Origin: Strobilurus pachycystidiatus
Taxonomy: Eukaryota; Basidiomycota; Agaricomycetes; Agaricales; Physalacriaceae
Reading direction: 5' to 3'
Length of the DNA stretch: 64,000 nucleotides
NCBI GenBank assembly: GCA_019915135.1
Contig: JAHLMK010000011.1
Coordinates: 1,178,001-1,242,000 of the forward strand
Positions 23,034 to 35,013 of the stretch are shown one piece after another. How positions within the stretch are numbered: position 1 is the stretch's first letter; every line of letters begins with the position of its first letter. The notes beneath the pieces are model-generated. The model was not told the origin of the DNA. It saw only the letters and a program-made list of their open reading frames with translations, and did not search any database. The translations under genes were made by a program, and so were the position numbers.

Positions 23034-23672
23034 TCAATGGACATCATCACAACACAAAAATGCCACTCTAGTCGGTTGGGTTGTCCGCCTTTCTCCACCC
23101 CGTATCCGAATGTAGCAGAGCAAAGCTGATGTGCTCCCTCAATTTGATACCACATTTGATGCTAAGTAGTGTGTGGCGCCCCAGTGGCTGTGAGATATTA
23201 GATAAGATTACTGCTGGACTTTGCACAGCCACTTCGGAGATGAACGTCAAACTTTGACCAGAACTTTGACCACACTTCTTTCCTTACTTCCTCCCTTCCC
23301 TATGTCACTTTCCACTGTAACTTTACTGACACTGGCATATTTCTTGCTACTGACAACATCTTTTGCAACATTCACTGTTCATTCGAGGTCATTTTCGAGA
23401 AAGATGGTCCGGGTGGGATTTGCCATGTGGGCGCCGGATTGCCGTCCATCGATCTGAAAAAGGGGATGTTTTTCGTCTTTCCTTCCTGAACACCTTCTGC
23501 CCGAAAGATACACACACTCTGATTACTCCCGGACGTGGGGCACCCGTTGCCTAGGCTAGCCGCGACCGAAATTGCGACATCTGACATTACTCAGCGCGGT
23601 ATATAATCACACATCGGGTTTGCGGATTTTCTCTTTTCATCTCAGTTCGCCCCCACCATCCCAAGCAAAAAG
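23034..23672. promoter_or_regulatory. Promoter region of the dioxygenase gene, with TATA box
   Basis: About 640 bp upstream of the indoleamine dioxygenase gene. A TATATAA box at about 23600-23606 lies 67 bp before the ATG, followed by a CT-rich leader. No gene is seen in the rest. Confidence 0.5.
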
Positions 23673-25050
23673 ATGGCAGGATTGCCCATGGACCATTTCC
23701 TTGCGCAGCAGCGCCCGACGAGCTCTGTCGTGCCAGGGGCCATTGATACCACCACACTTGCGGCACACGATTTCGATGTCGATAATAGAACGGGATTCAT
23801 GCCTCCTCATCCGCCGCCCGCGCGGCTGCCGGCAGCTTGGGAGCCATGGGAGGCCTTACTGGACGACGCACAGCGACTGCGACTGCAGCTTGGTGCCAAG
23901 GCGGATTTAACTGACGTGGCGAAAGAGGAGTCAGAGCGGTGGCGGGCTGGGGTTCGGCTGGTGGGTAATCTTACCTGGCAGCGCGTCGCCGGTGTTCATC
24001 CCCGATTTCGCATAGCTCCCGGTCCTCCCCATCACGGATCTCGTCAATTCAGAGGTGCTTTTGCGGCGCGCACACCACGTCCTCGCGTGGGTGATGCACT
24101 TCTATGTCCACTCGCTCCCACCCACGCCGTCCGAGGCATCTATTGCCATACCCCGTCCTGTTACGATACCCCTCCTCCAGGTGTCGCGTCACCTCCAGAT
24201 GCCACCTGTTCTCACCTACTCGGACGATGTTCTGTATAATTGGGAACGCCAGGTTGACGATCAGCTTCGGTCGCAGACCACATTTACGGGCACTATCGAC
24301 GAGCAAGAGTTCTACCTCACCTCTGCGCGCATCGAGCTCCGGGGCGTTGATGCCCTTGAGATCATGCGGTCCACCATGGACGAGGCGTTCGTTGGAGACG
24401 ATATTGCTGTGAGGCGTATCACGCGATACCTCCACGAGATGGCAACGGTCATCGACGAGCTCAAAGTCCTACTCCTGAAGGTTCGGGAGCGGTGCGACCC
24501 GCTTGTGTTCTACGACGAGATCCGGCCGTGGTTCCGCGGCAGGGAGGACAAGGAATGGGTGTTTGAGGGCCTGGAGGAGAGTGGGTGCCCGTATCCCTCA
24601 GAGCTGTCTGGTCCCAGTGCGGGGCAGAGCTCGCTCATTCACGCCCTGGATATATTTCTCGGCGTGGCGCAATACTCTCACTCCGATGTGATTACGGGTG
24701 GGGAGGGGAGGTCAATATCTTTCCTCGAGCGCATGCAGGTGTATATGCCGCGCCACCACCGGAATTTCATCAACCACCTCACTGCGAATCCGCGTCCGTT
24801 GAGGGAGATGGTCATGAACCGCGGAGATGCGAAGCTGCAAACAGCGTATAACGCGGCGGTCGGGTCTTTGAAGGCGTTCAGGGATTCGCACATCGTCATC
24901 GTTACTTCGTACATCATTAGCCCAGCGGCGCGGAGGAAGAACAAGCAAGAGCTGGCGGAGGCGCCATTGAAGGGGACCGGCGGCACGGAGCTCTCCAAAT
25001 TCCTCAAAGACGTGAGAAATAGCACGCAAGGCGCGATTCTATCCCCGTGA
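23673..25050 (+). CDS. Indoleamine 2,3-dioxygenase
   Basis: Two exons, 23673-23960 and 24016-25050; 440 residues. Family landmarks in order: LPAAWEPWEALLDDA, LPVLPITDLVNSE, HHVLAWVMHFYVHS, PLLQVSRHLQMPPVLTYSDDV, YNWE, GPSAGQSSLIHALDIFLGV, YMPRHHRNFI, and FRDSHIVIVTSYII, in which His388 is the expected proximal heme ligand. The protein oxidises L-tryptophan to N-formylkynurenine, the entry to kynurenine and de novo NAD synthesis, and is cytosolic. A glycine-rich loop close to the C-terminus (KGTGGTELS) is also conserved. The length is typical of fungal IDO. Fungi often carry several IDO paralogues; which one this is cannot be told. The single 55-nt intron joins in phase 0. Confidence 0.95.
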
Positions 25051-26774
25051 AAGTAACAATGTATCATTATTTCCCAATGTATGTATTTCTATGTGTTACT
25101 TTCAGATTGTCTCTCGCTGCACTACTAGATGAGTTGGCCCCTTTGAGCTTCTCAGGTTATCCATCGGCTTACTGTGGCGTGGTCTGGAGAACATTTGTTC
25201 GGCTGCCTCGGACCGCCCGTCCGGGCCTCAGCGTGTTCCCGAGGACCCGAACGACTTGCACAAGCTTGCACCCGAACCATGACAGTGCCGTGGCCACCTT
25301 GTGCTTTGCTGAACGCCGTCGCCCTCAAAGAAAACTTACGGCACATGGGGCTTGGGATCATTGCGTACAATGGACCACTCCGAGCCAAGTCTCGCCTAGC
25401 AACGTGTCATGGCATGCCTGGTTTCAACGAAATCACCATCTTTTCTCGAAGCCTGAAGTCACCAAAATGCGATCTCAGCCCTGATCTCCAGACATGGACT
25501 TGGCCACTGGTCCGAACTGTGTTAGGATATAGACTTGCTGTCAGAGCGCGACGAAAAGGTGCGATTCGGGTGTCATCTTGGAGAGAAATATATGCTAATG
25601 AGTCTTATACAAGCTAATCACCTCTGCCGAAGCTAGTACTACCGATCAGTCTCCATCCATGGCGCATGTACCCAACGTTCCATATCACAACCAGAAGCGT
25701 TCGTCGAGCCTGGCAAATGAAAAGTTTTCGGCGGGGCTTTGACTTTGAACTCTCGGTGTGTAAACCCACATAGGCAATAGCTGCGGGACTGACGCTCATG
25801 CCTTGATGCGTTATATTTGTTCAGTCTCTTCAAGACAGATAGTCAATGTACGTGGTGACGAACAGGTAAGTGCCATGTAGTTTGACTCACCATACTCGCC
25901 TCAGGCTCTCACTTCTACATCAACTTACGGTTTCACTTTACGCGCCGTATATGGTTTTCAATGGGCTCGGGCCTGTTCGCTCTACAATATTTGCCCTTTC
26001 ATTGTACCTCTCTGGCTTCGGCTGCGTGTCTTTGATTCTACGTACATATGTGACAAAACGCATAACCATGTTTTCAACATGTACATCCGTGGCAGAAGGA
26101 AAAGGTTTTGCGTTCCCCTTATCCTTCCTCTCATAGCCTTACTCACGGAGTCTGGTTTAGTGTCGTAGAACCTCACGGCATTGTTGCGAAAACTTGAGAG
26201 ACTTGTAATTGCTTCGCAATGGCGTGCTTTTCTTGTGCTCTTTCGATCCCATATCTGGCTAAAATGGTGCACGCCTGGCCAATCGCCCTACCACGCCCAT
26301 CCCCCTGCATAGCCGCATAACCCTCGTCCTCCACGACAAGAACCATCAGACCTATTCCATGGACAAGATATACGTGCTATACGCCCTCATTTATCAACGA
26401 TGTTTCTCCATCGAGGCATCTACGGGTTTGTCTCGGGTATCAATCGTCGCTCGAAGATACTTAAGCTACCTTGACCCGCTGCGGGGCCTTTTATTGCTCT
26501 TAAATGTCACGATAGCACGTTTGGTCGATGTGGTTGATGGCGTTCAACTGTTGTGACTTGCCTGCATTCCCATTCCTCGTGGCTAGTTCGGGATAAAGTT
26601 CGGGATCAAGTGCTATCCAGCTCACGAAGCCATACAGGATGTGTTCTACGTGCGTCTCTCGTGACTGGTCCGATTTTAGAACCGGAGAAATGAGTCTGAT
26701 GCACTATTCACGGTCTGTACGTTTCGTTCAAAAGCCCCAAAGATTCGACGCTTCACTGCTGAAACTTCATAGGG
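25051..26774. other. Long intergenic stretch without a supported gene
   Basis: About 1.7 kb between the IDO and GH44 genes. ORFs up to 147 codons (plus strand, 25174-25617) are open, but their translations lack domains and splice partners, and no inverted or tandem repeat was seen. It could hold a decayed gene; I cannot identify one. Confidence 0.45.
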
Positions 26775-29510
26775 ATGCTGTCATTCGACATGACCTCTGG
26801 AGCGATTGTCCTGCTCTACCTCGGGGTCTTCGTTGCTGCCGATGTCACCATTTATGCGCCAGGCAGCGGCAATCTCGCATCTGGCTGGGAGAACTGGTCG
26901 TGGTCTTCCACGTTTGACTTTGCCTCAACTGCCGGCCCAGGAGGAGTAGAATCCATCTCCGTCAACACGACGGCTTACGGGGCTCTTTCCACAGTGGCCG
27001 AGACCCCTTTCGACAACAACTATGCTGGCCTCCGGTTCGACATTTCCGGCGCACAACCAGATGTCTCGCTCTACTTCTCGGTTTCCACAAATTCTGACAC
27101 GTCTCCATCCTTTCCCTTGTCTTCTATAAGCACCTCTGTCACTGAAACCGCCTTCACGACGATCACGGTGGATTTTAGCAACTTGCCCGGTAACAAAGGC
27201 GTTCTCGCCACTGATACCTGTGAGTACTTGTACCACCGGCATATTGTAAATCGAACTGACCAACCATCCTTTGTTAGGGGACCGCATTAACTTTCAAGGG
27301 GGTGCGAACGGGGCTTCATACTTCATCACAAACATTGTACTCGTTGACGGTACGTGCTTCTCGGTTGACAAGGAGTGCCTTTCCTTATGTATCAGAGATC
27401 ATTGTGACGCCGTTAATCCTTTCCGCCGAGCCACTGGCGAACAATCTGCTCGCTGTTACCTCTCAGGGAGATGTCGACTTCTCTCAGCTGTCGGTCACGC
27501 TCAACGGTGGAGGTGTCACATTGAACAAGTCTGCCACTTATTCTCCTTCGGACACTCCCTCCCAGACGATCACGTATTTCACCCTGTCAGAACCGCTATC
27601 TGCTGGCTCCCTCGTAATCACGGCTGGCGTCGATACCACGTTCAACTACACCATTCCTGCACTCCAGTATGGAACTATCAACATCGGCAACACGAAACCC
27701 ATATCTCCTTCAATTTATGGCGTAAATTTTCCTACGGACGCGAATTACATCAAACTTCTGGGCGTCACGGTGAGCCGCTGGGGCGGCAACGCCGTCACAG
27801 CTTACAACCCGAATGGCACCTTCACGAACGCAGGCAATGACTGGTACTTCGAGAACCGTGTCGCCAGTCCAACAGCGGACCCTTTCCTGCAATTTGTCTC
27901 TGAGGCAGGTAGCAAAAGTTTCTTCACAATTCCCGCGTATGTCCACGACTTGTTCTGCGATTATCATCAGATGACTGATCGAGTCTGTGCATAGTCTCGA
28001 CTGGGTCGCCAAGGACAGCACATCGTACTCTTATTCTCGTACAGTCTATCCTGGTAGGCTTCTCCAGGCATGTTGACTGTCTTTGAACTATCACGTAGAC
28101 CAGCAAGCATACGATCCCTATAATAGCGATGCCGGTGATGGACTTTTCCCAAATGGATCCTGGGTCACGCCACCGCCACAAAGCAATGCGTACACCCCAT
28201 GGAACACATCCATGGCGGCGTCAATGCTGAAGGCGATGCCAATCAAGCCAGACATTGTCGCAGGCGAGTCGTCTACGCTTCGTATCCAGTGGAGCGATTA
28301 ATCAGCAATCCACTTCATGTAGTTGACAATGAGATTGAGATCGCGTCAAACACCCATCAGGATATGCATCCTGACCCCCTGGGCTACGACGAAGAGCTTG
28401 CACGTGTCATAGCCACCGCCAGTATGGCCAAAACGACTCTTCCCGATGTCGAAGTTGCGGCGCCTTCTACCTGCGCCTGGTGGTTTTGTAAGTCACTCCA
28501 TATTTTATATCTTATCTTACCTAGTTCTCCCGGATCCTAGACTGGACAAGCGAGATTGGTTACACCGACAATGCTGCTCACAATAACCAGGACTTCCTCC
28601 CATGGTTCCTGACCCAGATGAACGAGGCCTCGACTAAAGCTGGAACGCGTCTCCTTGATTACCTAGACATACACTACTACTTTGCACCAGACACAAGCGC
28701 CAACGATGCAGCTGCAAAGGCTTTGAGGCTCAGGATGACTCGGTCGTGGTGGGGTACGAGTGCCGTCGTCCCAGTGGCTCCTTGACTAACGATATGCTCT
28801 CGCAGACCCGGGCTATGTCGACGAATCATGGATCGGGACATCCGTGCCTGCTCAGTGGTCCGAGCCAAACCCAAATGCTGTCTGGCTCATTCCGCGCATG
28901 CAACACCTCATTCAGCAATTCTATCCTGGCACTAAGCTTTCCGTGTCAGAATGGTCGTCGACCGACGACACTGACATCACCGGAGGCCTCGTCACAGTCG
29001 ACTCTCTCGGTATCTTCGGGGTGTATGGCCTGGATCAGGCTACTTACTGGTCGCAGCCCGACCAGATGGGTCCCATTGGGCTGGCGTACTGGCTTTACCG
29101 AGGGTATGTGCAATCCTCCCTCCATTCTCATATCAGCAATATCAAACAAACCTCAATTATGCAGAAACGGGACGTACTTTGGCAGCAAGAGTGTTCAGGT
29201 GAACCTGGCTTGGGACTATTCGAGCACCCTCGGTGTCTACGCCAGCACGTCCGATGGTAAGAAGGTGACAATTGTCATCGTCAACAAGGATGTCGCCCCG
29301 ATCAACCTCGCTATCTCGAACATTCCCGCCGGCAAGTACTTCCTCCGCCACTTTGGTGGAGCTGCAGGCGTGGCCAAATGGCAGGTAGGTTCGCGTCGTT
29401 CAATTCTCGTGCTGTTTGCCTTACGGCTCTTGCAGACGACGATAAGCATCTCGGAGAACAGCAACTTTGTCGTACCATCGTATACGGCCGTCTTCTTCCA
29501 GCAGCAATGA
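26775..29510 (+). CDS. Secreted glycoside hydrolase family 44 (endoglucanase/xyloglucanase type)
   Basis: Ten exons: 26775-27219, 27278-27349, 27396-27936, 27995-28053, 28099-28263, 28323-28487, 28541-28753, 28806-29103, 29165-29384, 29436-29510; 750 residues. Residues 1-22 are a signal peptide (hydrophobic core then VAA). An N-terminal beta-sandwich with WENWSWSS and GLRFDISG precedes the GH44 barrel: PSIYGVNFP, VSRWGGNAVTAYN, DWYFENRV, then VDNEIEIASN with the probable acid/base Glu, LDIHYYF, and KLSVSEWSSTDD with the probable nucleophile Glu. A C-terminal beta domain completes it. The family cleaves beta-1,4-glucan and xyloglucan of plant walls. The intron at 28264-28322 uses a GC-AG pair; the other introns are GT-AG. 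Confidence 0.93.
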
Positions 29511-29827
29511 GAAAGTTCATGTTCTTTGGGGTATATTCTTCGAGGATATGAGAGCTATATGGTACTCGCACAAATGAAAACTTGAACACACCGCAATCTT
29601 GGGTGTTTCCAGGTCAATCCTGTACTACGCTGTTTCGCTTCCTTGAATTCTGAACATCATTCCTGTCTCTTTGGAGCTGATTATACCCTTTCTTCCAACC
29701 CCCACCTTCCAATCCAACGATATACACTGTTGGGCGCAAACATCAGGGAACCGTTCCGTGGTAGCAAGACGAAAGCTAGCTGCACATACCCTAGTAAGGA
29801 TATTACAGAGATTGATCATGTGATAAA
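29511..29827. other. Intergenic gap between convergent genes
   Basis: About 315 bp between the 3' ends of GH44 and ERG27. No ORF or repeat worth noting. Confidence 0.4.
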
Positions 29828-31229
29828 TCATGGTCGAACGTCCCGGAGGAACTTATCGTAGAGCTCTCCACACCGTTGGGATAATATGTGCGCCTCCTTC
29901 TCGTACTTTGGCCAAAAAGATATCTCGGTAACCTCGGCCCTAGGTCGACCCCAGCGGTTATTCATCGCTTCGAATATCGTTGGATGGTACTCGTTGGACC
30001 TCAAGGGATTGATGGAGGAGAGCGGCGTAAGCATGGAAGATATAGCTGACACCGCAGACAAGTATGGCAAGACGAGGATGTACTTAAATCCAAGCCAGCG
30101 GCCCTACATACGCATTGACTTCATGTTGTAAGGTTTCACGAGAAAAGAACGTACAAGATAGTTGATTGGATTCTGAAGAGGCCCGGTGATAGGACTCAAA
30201 AGGGCGGCCGATATCTGAGTGGTGCAGATACCTGGGTGTATCACGAGATGGCGAGGAGCAAGAGGCGTTCGTAAAGCCTCTTGGTCGAGCACTGCGCCCA
30301 GTAGCTGTATCTCGAACTTGACAAGCTCGTACGGCCGTCGTGTTTCAATCAACTGCCAATCATTCAGGTCGAACCCAGTCGAGAAGGCGTTCATGGAACT
30401 GGTCCAAATAACTCGGGAGCCATGAGAACACTTCAGTAATGGTGTCACGGAACGGAACTGTTTTGGTGTCAGAATTCTAATCCAACGCGTCGAGGAGGAA
30501 GGGCTTGCCATAACGTAGTGCGAAAACAAATTCGTTTGAAACATCAAGCCCAGCCCATCGCCGCTACGTTGACCAGTAAGGGATGTGTTGTATATCGGCC
30601 TCACAGTTACGTTGAGCGGGTCCGTCAAGACTTGTCGCACGAACAACCCCCAGTCTATCTTGTCATAACTAGCAAATCCGGCATTGAAGACCAGATGCGA
30701 GAGGTATGGATAGCTAGAAGGGAAGATGAGCATCATCTTCTAGTAAAGACTATGACATTGTCGCTGTGCGCACCTTTTCGAGACACGGCTTGCGAACTCA
30801 AAGACGCTAGTCACACTCCCCAGGTCGACAAGGCATATGTCAATTTTCAGATTGAGCCTGAACGTCTCTGCATGTTTGTCTATGCTCTGTTCGCGTTCCG
30901 TACGACCTTGGATGTGGGCGTCCAAGCTTGCGTATAAGGCTTTTTTCGCGGTTTCGGCGCGTTGGAGGCTCCTGCAGGCCATGATGATGGTAAGACTCTC
31001 GCATGGGAGGGGTATCGTGTCTAGCGGTGTTTGCGAGCTCTCTGGTATGTTGAGCAACTCGAGGTCGGGCGGGGTTGCATAGGCAAGTTGATGCAGAAGC
31101 CGCTCGCAGATTGCGTATCCGACGCCACTGTGGCAGGCTGAGTAAAGAGGAGATTACGGGATTCTACTGGGCAAGAACTTACCTATTCGCACCAGTGACG
31201 ACTATTATGGGCCGTGAAGATGAAGACAT
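29828..31229 (-). CDS. ERG27: 3-ketosteroid reductase of ergosterol synthesis
   Basis: Four exons on the minus strand: 31183-31229, 30774-31127, 30155-30713, 29828-30103; 411 residues. The N-terminus carries the SDR cofactor motif TGANSGVGYAI, with the intron splitting the Ser codon. Further on, LTIIMACRSLQRAETAKKAL, LVFNAGFASYDKIDW, MFQTNLFSHYVM and WTSSMNAFS precede the active-site YxxxK (PYELVKFEI). HPGICTTQI and a hydrophobic C-terminal part with NEYHPTIFEAMNNRWG match the long Erg27 type rather than ordinary short SDRs. The enzyme reduces the C-3 ketone during C-4 demethylation of sterols at the ER. Length is right and all junctions close in frame. Confidence 0.9.
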
Positions 31230-32113
31230 CTTGTGTTGGGGATGGTAAGGGGTGGTGTAGGTTTCAAGTAAACGAGACTTTTTGCCGCTACATCGTACGA
31301 CACATCGCCCGACGGCGGCAGCCTGCAGGAACGTTCCTGGACCGTTCGGAGCATCATTGAACTGTATGGGCCAATGGGTAAGTTAAGCTCGGTTAATAGT
31401 CGATTCGTCTTTGATGGTGGAAAGTAAGAGAACAGAGTTGATCAAGGTACAATGTAGTCTGTCAATGATATGCGCTCTTCATTGACTTGTCTCCTGTTAG
31501 CATCATCTAACAATTAGAGCTGAGAGCGAATTCAAGGCATCAGATCGGCGCGGCTCATGTCCGCTTTGACCACCGATGCGAATACATAACATGGACGATA
31601 TTACTGCAGACTGTCTGTGAGACTACCCCACGGCCAAGCTTCATATGTCGGCAAAGCCTTGCCCATCATGTATCTGCTCGACGTGCTCGGGATTGAGGTC
31701 CCTGAACCAGGAGCAGTCATGAGAGCGTCTTAGAAGAGAAAAGGATCTGGGCTGAAGAACTCAAAGTACCAACCGACGGGGCTGCCTAGTGCTATGCGCC
31801 AAGAAGTGCAAGTTCAGCGCAGGGATATAACTCGAGTCAGAGACATCCGATGAACGTCCAGGCAGCTCGAGAGCCGCGGGTGTACTTCAGTGAACAGCGC
31901 ACCGAGTCGACCGTACATGGGTCAGATGCTCTCCGACTGTGACCACCTACGACTGATATGCCGACTAGTCATTTGACACAGGTCACTGTCTGTTTAGTAT
32001 GGATGGATGATCGCTTAGTGAATATGTGGCGGGCAAGAACAGGCGGGACTGAACCAACTGGACAAGAGCTATGTTCGAGACGAATACAAGGTTGCAAGCG
32101 AAGAGACCATCTA
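31230..32113. other. Intergenic stretch without a supported gene
   Basis: About 880 bp. It contains the ERG27 promoter at its left side and the 3' end of the RRM gene at the right. No ORF with a recognisable product. Confidence 0.45.
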
Positions 32114-33069
32114 TCATACTTTTGCGACCGCGGGCTTTTTCTACACGACGAATGAGCAAGATATGAGGACGTAGAACGATAACTCACATATGCCACAGCG
32201 TCAAAGTTGTAATTAATCCCAGCGGCCTCTATTTTTCTCTTCCTCTTGTTTTGCCGGCTTATTAGCCTATCAGCAACATCGGCCTGTTGTTCTTCCGTCC
32301 GAGTCTATAAAAGAGATGTTAGACACAGAAGTGAAGCAAAGAGATCTGGCGAACCTTGTTGTGTTGTAGACGTACTAGACGGTCCTTGGGTACGACTCGC
32401 CACTTCCGGTTGCTCCCCACCCACAGCTGGGGGTGCACTTCGTCTTTTGGTATCACTTTGCAGCGAAGGATGTGGCCCATGAGGAGGTAGTTGTCCATTG
32501 TTTCAGAGACAATTTGTGCGACCGAGGCCGAGTCGAATTCGAGGAATCCGTAATGCTTCGATGCTCCGGTCTGAGTTTTGTTTGTGAGACATAGTTCGAG
32601 GGTAGGAGACAAAGCATACCCTCTTATTCCGAGAGACTCGTAGACGAGTTACATTGCCGAATTGAGTAAAGTAGGCTTTGAGCTGGTCTTCGTAGAAACC
32701 GTGCGGTAGGCGGCCAAGATATATAACGCCACGCTCCTCTTGCTGAGTCTTGTTATCAACCTGAAGATTTCAAGCATTTGGATAACACACCTGTGTTCGC
32801 TTCATCTTAGCCTTTTCCAGCTTGCGCTTCACCGTCGCATCATCCTTGGCTATCGTGGGCAGCTTCGATACGTCAACCGGCGGTGCATCAGCGTCAAGAT
32901 CGTCGTCGTCGTCGTCGGAAGAGTCTTCATCTTCGGACGAAAGACCATGTATAGGAAGTTCAATCTCGCTCTCCTCATCACTCGCCGCCTCCACCGGCGT
33001 CGGTTTGGCTGGGGCGGCCTTTGATTTCGACTTTTTGGCGGCTTTCTGAGAAAGCTGAGAGGGCAGCAT
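32114..33069 (-). CDS. NOP15: RRM protein of ribosome biogenesis (NOP15 / NIFK-like)
   Basis: Five exons on the minus strand: 32791-33069, 32620-32760, 32355-32570, 32188-32304, 32114-32140; 259 residues. The N-terminal third is Lys/Ala-rich then very acidic ([16 protein letters not shown]). One RRM follows: [17 protein letters not shown] (RNP2), [33 protein letters not shown] (RNP1), and [18 protein letters not shown] basic C-terminal helix ([18 protein letters not shown]) matches the Nop15/NIFK group. In yeast Nop15 acts in 60S subunit assembly in the nucleolus. The first intron would be only 30 nt, unusually short, but the frame is stopped without it and RNA reading across it closes perfectly. 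Start sites of this gene and NDUFAF3 are 108 bp apart. Confidence 0.88.
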
Positions 33070-33177
33070 TTTGTTTGGCGGGAAGGAGATGAGCGTCGAA
33101 AAAAAGATCAATCAAATGGCGGCCACGTGCGACAAGGAAATGGGTGACGTCACGGGATTGCATCTTGCATCTTCACC

Positions 33178-33781
33178 ATGAACTGTCTCCGCCGCGCTGC
33201 TCTCTCGCGCGGTGCTCTCCAGCGCCAGCTGCATGCGTCTGCCACGCGTCTCGAAGGCAAGAAATGGCACGGCCTGACGAATATGCTGGCCGACGACACG
33301 CCACCACCCGTCCAGGTCCGCACCATCAAACCGAACGGCATCCAGCTCGCGGACGGACTTATGATTCCCTCCTCCTGCATCTTTCTTGAAGGGGAGGTCT
33401 TTCTCTGGGATGTACCGCAGAAGCTATGGGACGGCTGGGGCAAAGAGCATTTCCACATCTTCGATCTTGTTTCACCCAAACCTGGTCAGCCTCTTTCGAA
33501 TCATCCGCATACGCGTGCTCACTTGCCGCCACAGAAATTCTCCTTCTTGGCACTGGAGTCAGGCTCTCGCAGCCCCCGCCTTCCATTCGGGCGTATCTCA
33601 ATGGCCTGGGTATACAGGTTGACGCAATGGACACGGTCTGTCATTCAGCGCGTAACGTTTTCGTCATTCTCACATATCTCAGAGAAATGCATGTTCCACT
33701 TACAATTTGTTAGCAGAGGAAGGGCGCCGTGTTGCAGCCGCATTACTGCCATTAACACCACAGACTTGGCAACGAAAATGA
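33178..33781 (+). CDS. NDUFAF3: Complex I assembly factor NDUFAF3 (DUF498 / Mth938-like)
   Basis: Three exons, 33178-33484, 33535-33635, 33683-33781; 168 residues. The N-terminal 25 residues are Arg/Ala/Ser-rich without acids, a mitochondrial presequence. The fold signature follows: TIKPNGIQLADGLMIPSSCI, GEVFLWDVPQ, HFHIFDLVSPKPEILLLGTG, PPSIRAYLNGLGIQVDAMDTRNACSTYN, LLAEEGRRVAAALLPL. These are the family's defining strands and the conserved NACSTYN loop. In animals NDUFAF3 helps assemble the early hydrophilic arm of complex I. Introns of 50 and 47 nt keep frame. Together with NDUFA1 and NDUFA8 it is the third complex I gene in this window. Confidence 0.93.
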
Positions 33782-35013
33782 GAATCGCTCTAGCACATGT
33801 CGCAGTAGAAACCTTCGCAACTGCCAAACATGGCCTCGAAGCCTCAGTGGCTGTCAAATGTCTGTCACACAACCTCTTTAGTCTCCTTCCTTGGACTGCT
33901 TTCTCTCGTATCGGCTCGAATTCGCCCATCATCGTCACTTCGTATCATGGTTGGCAGAGAATGTCCGGCTTGCTGCTACTTCGCAAACTGGTCGGACACA
34001 GGAAGAAATTGAACCTCTTTTAATGTATTTGCCATCATAGGCTACTCGCCGAATTTCCCACCGTGGCTGAGGAGAAAAGCGCAGAGTACCGCGGGGGGAG
34101 AAGTCTTTGGGCGCTTAGGTTGGGGATCCTGACGGGTGATCTGGACAAAAAAAGTTTCGTCTCTGTCCTTGTTCCACCTGTGGACTAGATGAACCTCGCC
34201 GCAGACGCAGACTGCGTAGCCTCCGCGCCGCACTATCCTCATTGAAACTTACAGCACGCAGGCCGATGAGAAGGCCGACTTTTCGATTCTCGACGTCCTC
34301 GAGGGAACCCGAATATACGACGACGACTGTCTTTGAGGCTGCTCGCACTTCCCCCGCGGCTTTCCTGGAATCAGGCCCCGCTTCAATCAGGCTTCATAAG
34401 GATTGTGCTTTTGGAGTAAGGACGGCCGAGACCTTCGCCTCGTTGTCGTCGCGCATACTCTCACACACCTCTCACACGAATTTCATTACGGTGGCGACCG
34501 CTCATGTTTGGCATCAGCTGCGCATGCTCGAGATGTTTTTCCTTTTGAATCGCCTTGACAGCAGGCATCTGCTACAAGCCCAACCAACAGGACAGAGAGC
34601 GGCCAACAATCACAACGTTGCGTAAATGCTCGATGCAGACACGAATCATCTGATGGTTTCGACCCAGTTCGTCTCGGTATGCATGCGTCATCGTGTGATT
34701 TCTTCGCATTCCGACTGATGCCAGAGCATGACTGCACCGTGCCCTAGTCCCGACGTCGCATGCTATTGGGGCTTCGGTGATGCACTCGGACCTTCAGCCA
34801 GGCGACGGGCTCCCAAGGTGGCGACGAAAGACCAATGGAAAGATCTGGAACTGCGCGAACACCTGGCCTACACGGAACCATTGGCATCACAGTGACGTAC
34901 AGAATTCCCACATCTTGTGAGGGAGCATAAATAGCAGTCCATATATAAAGCCATGTCGACGTCTTCGTTGTTCTTCTTCCACGACATCGAGCCATTTGCC
35001 GTTCCATCACACG
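33782..35013. other. Stretch of about 1.2 kb with a possible unrecognised minus-strand gene; TATA box at right end
   Basis: On the minus strand between about 34740 and 34042 there are several open frames that could be exons: one starting with an ATG near 34698 (MTHAYRDELGRNHQMI) and one with SKTVVVVYSGSLEDVENRK near 34300. I could not join them into one convincing model, and no domain is recognised. A TATATAAA box at 34942-34949 lies 65-72 bp before the next start codon. Confidence 0.35.
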
